Shown piece by piece: positions 52,027 through 61,122 of a stretch of DNA of 64,000 bases. The position numbers and the translations under genes were made by a program. The stretch comes from an uncultured Pelagibacteraceae bacterium (GTDB lineage: Bacteria > Pseudomonadota > Alphaproteobacteria > Pelagibacterales > Pelagibacteraceae). The notes below the pieces were generated by a model that was not told the DNA's origin, made no database searches, and saw only the letters and a list, made by a program, of their open reading frames with translations. The stretch spans positions 1 to 64,000 of the forward strand of contig CACGWH010000004.1 in assembly GCA_902576765.1 (NCBI GenBank), written 5' to 3'. The first letter of the stretch is position 1, and every line of letters begins with the position of its first letter.

Positions 52027-53364
52027 ATGAATAAAGTTTTAAAAAATTCTTGGGCGTTATTTTTAGGGATGGGATTCATAATGATGGCTTATGGTTTTCA
52101 AGGATCTCTTCTAGGAGTAAGAGCTGTTCAGGAAGAATTTAGTCTAACTGCTACTGGATTTATGATGTCAGGGTATTTTGTTGGATATTTTATAGGAGCA
52201 GCAACAATACCAAATATTATATCGCGTGTAGGACACATAAGAGTTTTTGCAGCTTTTGCGTCGCTTGCTTCTCTTGTAATTTTAGTACATTCAATATTAA
52301 TAAACCCTTTTATCTGGTTTTTACTTAGGGTGCTAACTGGAATAAGTATGGTTTGTATTTATACAGTTGCTGAAAGTTGGCTTAATGATAGATCGAGTAA
52401 TAAAAATAGAGGAAGTGTATTATCTATTTACATGGTTGTACTTTATGGAGCGCTAGGAGTGGGAATGTTTTTACTAAATTTTAGTAGCCCCAAAAATTTT
52501 CAACCTTTTATACTGGTCTCTGTAATTACATCAGCTGCATTAATACCTATTTTGTTAACTAAGAAAAAACCACCAACATTTAAAAGTATCAAAGCTATGA
52601 AACTTAAAGAACTATATAATGCTTCTCCTTTTGGAATGGTAAGTTCTCTTTTTTATGGAACAATACAATCAGCCTTATTCACTTTATTAGCAGTTTATGC
52701 AACTTCAATGAATTTTACAATTTTGGAAATTTCCATTGTAACATTTCTTTTAGCTATTTCAGGTGCAGTTGCTCAATTTCCAATTGGAAAAATATCTGAT
52801 ATGTACGATAGAAGAAAAGTAATTGTTTTTAGTACTTTTGGAGCTGCTGTATTTGCTATTTTTGCAATATTAGTTTCGAGACAAATGTATTTACCTGGAG
52901 GTCTTGCAACAAGCAAAACATGGTTTTACATTTTCTTTATTTTATTCTCATTTTGCAGCCTACCAATGTTTTCTTTGATTTTAGCTCATACAAATGACTA
53001 TATATCTAAGGATAAATTTGTTGCTGCTGGAGCAGGACTTCAATTTGCGTTTGGATTAGGTGCCATGAGTGGACCATTTCTATGCTCAATATTTATGGAC
53101 TTAGTGGGTTCAAATGGATTTTTTGTATTTTTATTTTTTTTTCATGTAGTGATTGGTTTTTTTGGAATTTACAGAATGAAAGTTAGAAAAACTGTAGATA
53201 ACCCTGACTCACAATTTGTCGCAATGCCACAAACTATTACACCCGCTGGTATTGAGTTAAACCCAACTACCGAACATATAGAAGAGCCTTATTCTGAAAA
53301 AGTAAAAGAAATTTTAGAAAGAAAGGGAGTTAAATACAAAAAAGAAGATCAAGATCAGATTTAA
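52027..53364 (+). CDS. Major facilitator superfamily transporter (YcaD-like)
   Basis: 445 aa; multi-TM, VAESWLNDRSSNKNRGSVLSIYMVVLYGALGVG, QFPIGKISDMYDRRKVIVFSTFG. Confidence 0.9.
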   Translation: MNKVLKNSWALFLGMGFIMMAYGFQGSLLGVRAVQEEFSLTATGFMMSGYFVGYFIGAATIPNIISRVGHIRVFAAFASLASLVILVHSILINPFIWFLLRVLTGISMVCIYTVAESWLNDRSSNKNRGSVLSIYMVVLYGALGVGMFLLNFSSPKNFQPFILVSVITSAALIPILLTKKKPPTFKSIKAMKLKELYNASPFGMVSSLFYGTIQSALFTLLAVYATSMNFTILEISIVTFLLAISGAVAQFPIGKISDMYDRRKVIVFSTFGAAVFAIFAILVSRQMYLPGGLATSKTWFYIFFILFSFCSLPMFSLILAHTNDYISKDKFVAAGAGLQFAFGLGAMSGPFLCSIFMDLVGSNGFFVFLFFFHVVIGFFGIYRMKVRKTVDNPDSQFVAMPQTITPAGIELNPTTEHIEEPYSEKVKEILERKGVKYKKEDQDQI

Positions 53365-53468
53365 TCAAAAAAGATAATCACTTTCAGGTTGTACCCAATA
53401 TAAACATTTTTTTTCAAATTCTTATTGAATAATTATCATTTCTTTAGTGAAATAATTTTTTAAAAATT

Positions 53469-54197
53469 ATGGCGCTTAAAAGAAAAAAGAAATTAAAGAA
53501 TAAAAAAAACACTGTTGGACTTGCCAAAATCGCATCCTTTACAACGAATTCTATAAGTAATGCATTTTCAAATTATAAAAAAAACAAAGAATTAAATAAG
53601 ATTAAAACTATAAAATTACAAAAACTTGAAGAAAGGAGTTCACTTTTAAAAGAGAAAAAAGAATTAAAAGCTTGGGAAGAAAGGCTCAACAAAGAGAGTA
53701 ATAAAATTAAGCTCAACGAAGATGAATTAAGAAATAGAGAAAAAGATATTAGATTAAAAGAAGAAAAACAAAAAACTGAAGCTGAAAGATTAATAAAAAA
53801 AGATGAAGAATTAATTTTGGTTACTAAAGAATTGAGAGAAAAAGAAAAACAATTAAAAGTACGAGAAGAGGAGCAAAATAGAAAAGATATTGATCTACAA
53901 GTAAGAGAAGAGGAACAAAAAAATAAAGAATTGAAAGAACAAAGACGTAAGAATAGAGAATTAAAAGCAATTAAAGAAGAGGAAGATAAACAAAAAGAGC
54001 TTGAATTTATAAAAATTAAGGAATGGGAAGAAAAATTTGATAGAGAACAAAAATTAAAAGAGCAAGAAGAAATCAAAAGAGATCAAAGATTGATGCAAAA
54101 AGAATTAGAAAAAAGAGCACAATTTGAAAAACTTGAAGATAATAATAACGTTAGTGGATTAGAAAAATTTAGTGTAGATAAATCAAAAGAGAACTAA
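53469..54197 (+). CDS. Hypothetical Lys/Glu-rich coiled-coil protein
   Basis: 242 aa; long charged heptad-like stretch with repeated VREEEQ blocks; no recognised domain. Confidence 0.7.
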   Translation: MALKRKKKLKNKKNTVGLAKIASFTTNSISNAFSNYKKNKELNKIKTIKLQKLEERSSLLKEKKELKAWEERLNKESNKIKLNEDELRNREKDIRLKEEKQKTEAERLIKKDEELILVTKELREKEKQLKVREEEQNRKDIDLQVREEEQKNKELKEQRRKNRELKAIKEEEDKQKELEFIKIKEWEEKFDREQKLKEQEEIKRDQRLMQKELEKRAQFEKLEDNNNVSGLEKFSVDKSKEN

Positions 54198-54640
54198 TCT
54201 AAAATTTTAATTTCATCTCCAATTGATATACTTGATGAGGTAAGTATTTGGCATCTAAGACCTCCTCTTCTTAAAAACTCTTTAAGAATATTTCCTTGAT
54301 TAAGCATCTCTGTTAAATGCTTACATGGTCTACATAAATCAATCCCCTCTACTTTGACATTTCCTATTTGTAATTTTTTCCCTATCAAATTGTTTAAATT
54401 AATTCCTTTAGTGATTACGTTTCTTCTGAATTCTGTATAAGGAATATTTAAACCATATTTAGTGTTATAATAATCAATGTTCTCTGACTCAATTAAAGAT
54501 AATTGACAATATGGATCATTATACTCATTAAAATGTCTGTCACCTATAATTCCTTTGTTAGCTAGAACATCTATTGATTTTACCTCTACGATTTTTTTAT
54601 TATTATTATTCGTAATTCCTAATTTTAAAACTTTAGACAT
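54194..54640 (-). CDS. MOSC domain-containing protein
   Basis: 148 aa; GIIGDRHFNEYNDPYCQLSLIE...EFRRNVITKGINLNNLIGKKLQIGNVKVEGIDLCRPCKHL...LRCQIL. Confidence 0.88.
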   Translation of the reverse strand: MSKVLKLGITNNNNKKIVEVKSIDVLANKGIIGDRHFNEYNDPYCQLSLIESENIDYYNTKYGLNIPYTEFRRNVITKGINLNNLIGKKLQIGNVKVEGIDLCRPCKHLTEMLNQGNILKEFLRRGGLRCQILTSSSISIGDEIKILD

Positions 54641-54680
54641 ATTTGTTTTTTTGATATTACATTATAGTATTCTAAAATTA

Positions 54681-54908
54681 ATGAATAAAAAAAATGCAAT
54701 TAAACTTTGGAAAATTATTCAAGAAGCTGGTGATTATTTGAAAAATGAATTACCTGAACATCCAAATCATCCTAATGGAAGAAATTCATATGCTCATGTG
54801 GCTTTATGTATTAAAAATAAGTTTGATTCTAGCTACAAAGATATACCAGACGAAAAAATAGACGAAGTCATAAACTATATTCAAAAATTAAAAAATAATC
54901 CAAGTTAA
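54681..54908 (+). CDS. Small hypothetical protein (75 aa)
   Basis: MNKKNAIKLWKIIQEAGDYLKNELPEHPNHPNGRNSYAHVALCIKNKFDSSYKDIPDEKIDEVINYIQKLKNNPS; trimmed from the longer track ORF, whose 5' part is antisense to the MOSC gene. Confidence 0.65.
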   Translation: MNKKNAIKLWKIIQEAGDYLKNELPEHPNHPNGRNSYAHVALCIKNKFDSSYKDIPDEKIDEVINYIQKLKNNPS

Positions 54909-54938
54909 TTTATTTAATATATAGTAAAATCATTATTC

Positions 54939-56282
54939 ATGAATATTTCATATTTTAAAGAAAAAAAAATTTTTTTGTTTTCAATTTTCTTATTTTTTTT
55001 AATTAGAATTTTTTTTTTTCAAAGAGGTATAACATTTAATGGTTTTGGTTATTGGCAAATTGCAAATTTAGATTTATTAAAAGAAGATCTAATAAAAACT
55101 ATATATTATTTTCATTACCAACCTCCATTATGGAATATGTTAATTGGTTCGATAATTAAGATATCTGGTCAAAATGAAGATTTGGCAAAAAATATTTTAC
55201 TTTTAATTCATTGGTCTTTTTCAATAGGTATTTTATTTGTGATTTATAAATTAAAAATCAAAATTAATCTTAATAATAAAATTTTTTTAATAAGTTTGTT
55301 AACTATAATCTTAAATCCGTCTTTAATTTTTTTTGAAAATTATGCATTATATAATCATTTCTCATGCTTCGTTTTTTTTCTGATTTTTTATAATTTTTAT
55401 TTATTGGCTAAAAGTAAGAATATAAGATACGAATATTATATATTATCTCTGTCTTTAATGTTAACGTGGACATGGCCTATTTTTCATCCAATATTTATAA
55501 TCATAGTTTATTTCTTGATAGCATATTTAAAAAATATTTTTGAAATTAAATCCTTAATAATATCTTTAATCTTTTTTTTATTATCTTTAACCCCATCGAT
55601 AAAAAACAAACATGAATTTAACTTTTTTGGAAATGGAAGTGGTTTAGGACAAAATATGTCAGGATTAATATATTGGAATGATGAGTTAAGAAAGACATGT
55701 GGTTACAATAATTTATCCGAAAATATTGAAAAAGATGGTAAATATAATCAAAATATCAAGCACCCTAGCCTGCTTTATAAAAATCATATTCAAAATTCTT
55801 TAGAAGCGTTAGATAAAAGTGGGTATTGTCTTAAAAATTCTATTTATGAAATCAAAAATAATTTCTCAAAGTATTTCTTCTATAGATTAAGAGTTTTGAT
55901 AGCATCACATAATCGCTTTTCTTTTGAGTACTTTCAACCGCCAGTAAATTTTAATAAATATTTCGATTTTTTTAGTAAACTTAAAAAAAAAGATTTTTCA
56001 TGGGTAATAAAAAAAATTTTAATAAATTTATTTTTTACTTTTTATTATTTAATCTTAATTTTTTACTTTTTAAAAATTAAAGACAACGATAATTTCAAAA
56101 AAGCATCTTTGTGTATTTTTTTATTACATATCTATATTCTTATAATTGGGACATTTTTAAATAATCAAGAGCAAGAAAGGTTTAGATACACAAGTGGGAT
56201 TTTTTTGAATTTTTTATTCTTATATATAATTTTAAAATATAGATTTCTTTTTAAAAGATTATTCAATTATAAAAAAAGTTAA
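54939..56282 (+). CDS. Polytopic membrane protein, possible GT39/ArnT-like glycosyltransferase
   Basis: 447 aa, many TM helices; YFHYQPPLWNMLIGSIIKISG resembles the first-loop region of GT-C enzymes. Confidence 0.5.
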   Translation: MNISYFKEKKIFLFSIFLFFLIRIFFFQRGITFNGFGYWQIANLDLLKEDLIKTIYYFHYQPPLWNMLIGSIIKISGQNEDLAKNILLLIHWSFSIGILFVIYKLKIKINLNNKIFLISLLTIILNPSLIFFENYALYNHFSCFVFFLIFYNFYLLAKSKNIRYEYYILSLSLMLTWTWPIFHPIFIIIVYFLIAYLKNIFEIKSLIISLIFFLLSLTPSIKNKHEFNFFGNGSGLGQNMSGLIYWNDELRKTCGYNNLSENIEKDGKYNQNIKHPSLLYKNHIQNSLEALDKSGYCLKNSIYEIKNNFSKYFFYRLRVLIASHNRFSFEYFQPPVNFNKYFDFFSKLKKKDFSWVIKKILINLFFTFYYLILIFYFLKIKDNDNFKKASLCIFLLHIYILIIGTFLNNQEQERFRYTSGIFLNFLFLYIILKYRFLFKRLFNYKKS

Positions 56283-58687
56283 CTATATATTTTTTGGTAT
56301 TTTGAGCTAATTAAAGCAAAAAAATATATAAATCCAGCTAGTAGATATAAAGAACTAAATCCAAAATACATTGAGTTATATTCTAAAAAACCACCAAACA
56401 TTGCTCCTAGAATATTTGCTGATAAAGCTTGTGAAGTAGATTTAATCTTCAATATTTCTTTTGAAAAAGCTATTCCTGAGAACAAAATTGGCAAAGTTAA
56501 TAATAATGGATAGATCAAACTGTCAATGCTTACAAGCAATCGAGAAAAAGTAATAAATCCAACTAAAATTGAAAAAAATAATAATAAATAATTAAAATAT
56601 AAATTAATCTTTATTTTTTTCATAACTATCAAATTTGAGATAAAAGCCATTATCAAAATTGTACTAATAACTATCGCATTCACTAACCATGTAGTCCCAT
56701 ATAATTTGGCAAATTCAGTAATACACTTTGTTTCTATAAGCATAAATCCAGCTCCCAGAAAAAAACAACAAAAAGAAAAGTTATTCGCTTTAATATCTGT
56801 CACCTTTTTAAGAAAAATAAAAGATGAAATAATTAATATAAAAATTATTAAAAGATAAGATAATGGATACACTTTTTTCGTCATATATAAAAATGGCCAA
56901 TCATCAGTCGATAGATCAACATTTTTTATTAAGTTTTTGTTAAATTTTTTTGAAATCTTAAAAAATTTTAATCCATCTATTTTAAAATCTAATTTGTTCT
57001 CAGATATCAAAAAAACATATCTATTGTTAGACTCACTTTTAAGAACAAAAGGTTCTTTATTAAATGCTTTTTCAAGCATACCAAATATCTTTAAACCTAT
57101 TTCATCTGTTTGAGCAAAAAAACTTAAAATTAAAAAACCATTCTTATTGATCTTTTCTTTAGCTTCTTTAAACGCATCAACCGTATAAACATAACTATCA
57201 AGTCTAATTCCTCCTTTCGACGAAAGATTCATTTGAGAGTCTAATAATCCATAAACAATTAGATCAAACTTATTAGTTGTTTTATTTATGAAAGATCTAG
57301 CGTCATCGATAACAACGTTTACATTTGCATTTGAATATGGAGACTCTGGATGAAGTTTTTTTCCTAATTGTGCTATTACTGGATCAATTTCAACAGCATT
57401 TACTTTTTTTATTTCAAATCTATTTGCTGCTGCCACGTCATTTCCTGAACCGCTTCCAACAATTAAGACATTTTCAATTTTTTTAGGAGTTACCAGGTAA
57501 GGTAAATTATAAAATTCAGCCTCATGAATTATATCAACATGCTTACCCATTACATTTCCTTTAATTATTGAACCAGTAATATTCTTTGTCTTGTCAGATA
57601 AATTTAGCATTGCTTGATAGAAAACATTGGATGTTTTTATTACTGCAGGATTAAGAGGTGTTGATAAATGCTCAATTGTTATATTTTGATAAGGAGAATA
57701 TATGGTATTTTTTTGATTTTTTATATCTAAACTAAAAATAAATGTTATTAACAAAATTGAGAAAATTGAAACCAAATAATTTTTTACGTTATCTTTAATT
57801 ATAAAGAAAAAAATTATGAAGCTAATAATTAGCCAAACTGCAGGAGGCGTTTTTATAAAACTAACTAAAACAAAACCCAGTATTCCCAAAAGACTACCAA
57901 TTAAATTATAACTATACGCTTTTAAATTTTCTAAATTAATCATTAATCTAGAAATTAGATGTCCTATTGGAACAAAACATAAAGCATTAAAAATGAATAT
58001 AAAAACAGTAAAAATATAGATTAAGATTAAGTGAGTAAAATTTGATGCTGTATCTATACCCATTGTCAATCTTTCTGAAACAGGATTTAAAAGAGCCATT
58101 GACACTGGAGTATCACTTAAAAAATAAATCATCACTAATTGTAAAAAAAGAAGTGGAAAAATCCAGTTTAGAGAAAAAACTTTATATCTTTTTAGTGAGT
58201 AGCCAATTCCCAGTCCCAGAAAACATGAAATTAAACTCACATTTTTTAAAAAACTAAAATAATGAAGAAAACTAGAGTGAATTCTTATTATAGCAAGTTC
58301 AAGGAATAGACTAAATGCACAAGCTAATATAATTTTAATATAAATTTCTTTTTTAGAAAAAAGATTTTCCTCCTTATCATTTAGAAGAAATTTCTTTCTA
58401 TAAATAATCTTATTTGAGCTTTTGATTAAAGATATACCTAATAAAAAAATAAAAAAACTCAAATAAATGTAATAAAAATTTTTATCTGCAGCTTGTAAAT
58501 GTTTTCCAACAAAAACAATATTATCTTTAAAAACATAATTAACAAAAACACTTAGTCCGTTTTCATATAATGAGGAAAAAAATTGGTAATTTGTTAAATA
58601 ATTTATGGATACACCGAATATTATATAAATTATAAGTAGGTATATAATTTTTTTTTGTAATGTGCTTTTGATAAAAATTTTATACAT
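56279..58687 (-). CDS. Membrane-fused spermidine-synthase-like protein
   Basis: 802 aa; TM blocks flanking a Rossmann-type domain NVLIVGSGSGNDVAAANRFEIKKVNAVEIDPVIAQLGKKLHPESPY...NVNVVIDDARSFI. Confidence 0.75.
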   Translation of the reverse strand: MYKIFIKSTLQKKIIYLLIIYIIFGVSINYLTNYQFFSSLYENGLSVFVNYVFKDNIVFVGKHLQAADKNFYYIYLSFFIFLLGISLIKSSNKIIYRKKFLLNDKEENLFSKKEIYIKIILACAFSLFLELAIIRIHSSFLHYFSFLKNVSLISCFLGLGIGYSLKRYKVFSLNWIFPLLFLQLVMIYFLSDTPVSMALLNPVSERLTMGIDTASNFTHLILIYIFTVFIFIFNALCFVPIGHLISRLMINLENLKAYSYNLIGSLLGILGFVLVSFIKTPPAVWLIISFIIFFFIIKDNVKNYLVSIFSILLITFIFSLDIKNQKNTIYSPYQNITIEHLSTPLNPAVIKTSNVFYQAMLNLSDKTKNITGSIIKGNVMGKHVDIIHEAEFYNLPYLVTPKKIENVLIVGSGSGNDVAAANRFEIKKVNAVEIDPVIAQLGKKLHPESPYSNANVNVVIDDARSFINKTTNKFDLIVYGLLDSQMNLSSKGGIRLDSYVYTVDAFKEAKEKINKNGFLILSFFAQTDEIGLKIFGMLEKAFNKEPFVLKSESNNRYVFLISENKLDFKIDGLKFFKISKKFNKNLIKNVDLSTDDWPFLYMTKKVYPLSYLLIIFILIISSFIFLKKVTDIKANNFSFCCFFLGAGFMLIETKCITEFAKLYGTTWLVNAIVISTILIMAFISNLIVMKKIKINLYFNYLLLFFSILVGFITFSRLLVSIDSLIYPLLLTLPILFSGIAFSKEILKIKSTSQALSANILGAMFGGFLEYNSMYFGFSSLYLLAGFIYFFALISSKYQKIYS

Positions 58688-58777
58688 TTAGTAACTATAA
58701 TCTAAAATTGATATTATGTTTATAACAATAGTAATTAATGTAAACTAATTTGAACAAAGAAAAAATAAACAAATATT

Positions 58778-59893
58778 CTATTGTTTAGGAAAATAATCCT
58801 TCAAATCACCTTCTCTATAAACATCAGCTGTACAACAATGAAGGCCTCCACCAAAAGCATAAGCATCTCTCAATTCTACTGGAATTACTTCCATTCCTAA
58901 TTTGTCTAGCTGTTCTGCTTGATAATTTTCACTTTTTTCTACACACACTGTTTTCGGATCTAATACTAAAACATTCATCGATAACCATACTGAAGAATAG
59001 CATAAAGGCGGCGGCTTATTGTGAGCTGGTTGGGCTGCATCTATTATTTTCCAGCCATTATCTTCAAATAATTTTTTTTGTTCTTTTGGTAATCTTCTTT
59101 GGGGGTTGTTGATTATTAAACCTTCTTTAATTGGTGTAAATGTTGCATCAATATGTATTGGATAAGGATCACCAGGAAAGTTTACTGCATGTACTCTGTG
59201 ATCTTCATAGTGTCGTTTTAACCAATCAATACCTTTTAAATTTGTTGTAAAACCATGCTGAACTACTAAATCCTTTCCGAATCTCAACACATCGGCTGCA
59301 TCAAATAGTGGCTCCTCCTCCGTAGTTACAAAAAATTTATCCTCTGTCCATTGAAGTCTTTTTTGAATTCCAATTTTATCCGATAAATAATCTTTACGAT
59401 AATCAGCATCTGTAAGTCTCGGTTTTGGCGCTGACTCATGCCTCATATTAGGATCATTATTATAATAATCTTTTAAAAGAGGTCGATAACACAAATACTC
59501 GAACCATCGACATCGATAACTCATAGTTGCTTCTAAAATTTCATTTCCCACAGTTAATAGAACATCTCTTGGAGGCATACATCCAAACATAGTTTCTGCT
59601 TCCCAATCTGGGGTTGATGTTTTTTGATTAAAATTAATTGGTATGGGTCTGTCTACTTTTATGCCTCTTTTCATAAGTATATTTGAAAAGTCATCTAAAA
59701 GTTGATTTGCTTTATCTACGGTATCTTTAGTTCTTGGACCAAATTTACCTCTCATATCAGAGTCTTCTGGAACTTTTGCATCTAAAGCTGGTTCTGGTGA
59801 AGGTATACAAGTTCCATCCGCTCTACCAACTATTACATGTTTAAGTGGATCCCATTCATTCCAACTATTAACAATTTTTCTTTTTTTTTTCAT
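58778..59893 (-). CDS. Glycine amidinotransferase (AGAT)-family amidinotransferase
   Basis: 371 aa; VNSWNEWDPLKHVIVGRADG, LFDAADVLRFGKDLVVQ, IHIDATFTPIKEGLIINNP, WLSMNVLVLDPKTV, FGGGLHCCTADVYREG (catalytic Cys region). Confidence 0.88.
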   Translation of the reverse strand: MKKKRKIVNSWNEWDPLKHVIVGRADGTCIPSPEPALDAKVPEDSDMRGKFGPRTKDTVDKANQLLDDFSNILMKRGIKVDRPIPINFNQKTSTPDWEAETMFGCMPPRDVLLTVGNEILEATMSYRCRWFEYLCYRPLLKDYYNNDPNMRHESAPKPRLTDADYRKDYLSDKIGIQKRLQWTEDKFFVTTEEEPLFDAADVLRFGKDLVVQHGFTTNLKGIDWLKRHYEDHRVHAVNFPGDPYPIHIDATFTPIKEGLIINNPQRRLPKEQKKLFEDNGWKIIDAAQPAHNKPPPLCYSSVWLSMNVLVLDPKTVCVEKSENYQAEQLDKLGMEVIPVELRDAYAFGGGLHCCTADVYREGDLKDYFPKQ

Positions 59894-61111
59894 TTATCCT
59901 TCAACAACATTATGCTCCGGTCCAATCGGAAACTTTGTTAAATTTTCAGCTCCATTTTTTTTTATAACCAAAATATCATGTTCTCGATAACCACCTGCTC
60001 CTGGTTTTCCCTCAGGTATCAAAATCATTGGTTCCATCGAAATCACCATATTTTCCTCTAAAACAGTATCGATATCCTCTCTAAGCTCAAGACCAGCTTC
60101 TCTTCCATAAAAATGAGAAAGAACTCCAAATGAATGTCCATAACCAAATGTTCTATATTGCAAATATCCAAGTTCAGCAAATAATTCATTTAATTCATTA
60201 CATATATCGGCACACTTAACTCCAGGTTTAATCAATTCCAAGCCTCTTTTATGAACTTTTACGTTTGCTTCCCATGCCTTTAATGACTCGTCATTAACAG
60301 AGTCTAAAAATAATGTTCGTTCTAAAGCGGTGTAATACCCTGATATCATCGGAAAAGTATTTAAAGATAAAATATCACCTTTTTTAATTTTACGATTTGT
60401 TTTTGGATTATGTGCGCCATCTGTATTAATACCAGATTGAAACCAAACCCAGGTATCCATGTATTCTGCGTCAGGATAGGTTTTTGCTATCTCAATTTCC
60501 ATTTTGTCTCTTCCTGCGATTGCAATTTCCAACTCTGTTGCGCCTTCTTTAATATTTTTTAAAATTTCACTTCCACCGATATCTGCTATTCTTGCGCCGT
60601 TTTTAATTATTGAAATTTCTTCGCTCGATTTAAACATTCTTAATTTCATCAAATCTTTTGAAATATCGTTAAAAATTGAGAAAGTAAAAATTGAACCAAT
60701 TTTTTCTCTCATATCTAATGTCACATGATCATTTTCGACTCCTATATTTTTTGGAGGAGTGTCTCTACCAATTATTGATACTATCGCTTTAAGAAAATTA
60801 TCTCTTTTCCAATCAGTATAAATTATATTATCACAATGTGATCTTCTCCACGGTTGGCTAGCATCAATATTTGCTGAAATTGTAGAAATTTTTTTTTGAG
60901 TGATAATACATCCATAAGGACGACCAAACGAACAATAAATAAAACCAGAGTAATAAGCAACATTATGCATAGACGTCAAAATAATCATATCTAGATTATT
61001 TTTACTCATCACCTCTCTTAGTTTTTTTACTCTCTCGTCATACTCTTTTTTAGTAAATGGTAATTTTACTTTTTCACCATTTTTTAATGTAAAAAAATCA
61101 GGACGTTCCAT
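59894..61111 (-). CDS. Creatinase (creatine amidinohydrolase)-like M24-fold enzyme
   Basis: 405 aa; closely resembles Pseudomonas creatinase: YCSFGRPY, SANIDASQPWRRS, IIYTDWKRDN, DTWVWFQSGINTDGAHNP, GYYTALERTLFLD, RTFGYGHSFGVLSHFYGREAGLELREDIDTVLE, GAGGYREHDILV. Metal-ligand Asp residues of M24 peptidases are not evident. Confidence 0.9.
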   Translation of the reverse strand: MERPDFFTLKNGEKVKLPFTKKEYDERVKKLREVMSKNNLDMIILTSMHNVAYYSGFIYCSFGRPYGCIITQKKISTISANIDASQPWRRSHCDNIIYTDWKRDNFLKAIVSIIGRDTPPKNIGVENDHVTLDMREKIGSIFTFSIFNDISKDLMKLRMFKSSEEISIIKNGARIADIGGSEILKNIKEGATELEIAIAGRDKMEIEIAKTYPDAEYMDTWVWFQSGINTDGAHNPKTNRKIKKGDILSLNTFPMISGYYTALERTLFLDSVNDESLKAWEANVKVHKRGLELIKPGVKCADICNELNELFAELGYLQYRTFGYGHSFGVLSHFYGREAGLELREDIDTVLEENMVISMEPMILIPEGKPGAGGYREHDILVIKKNGAENLTKFPIGPEHNVVEG

Positions 61112-61122
61112 AAAATTTAGAT

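Noticed and set aside
53573-54076. 167-aa Ser/Phe/Leu-rich ORF antisense to the coiled-coil gene
   Set aside because: Composition is the mirror of Lys/Glu-rich codons on the other strand; no protein features.
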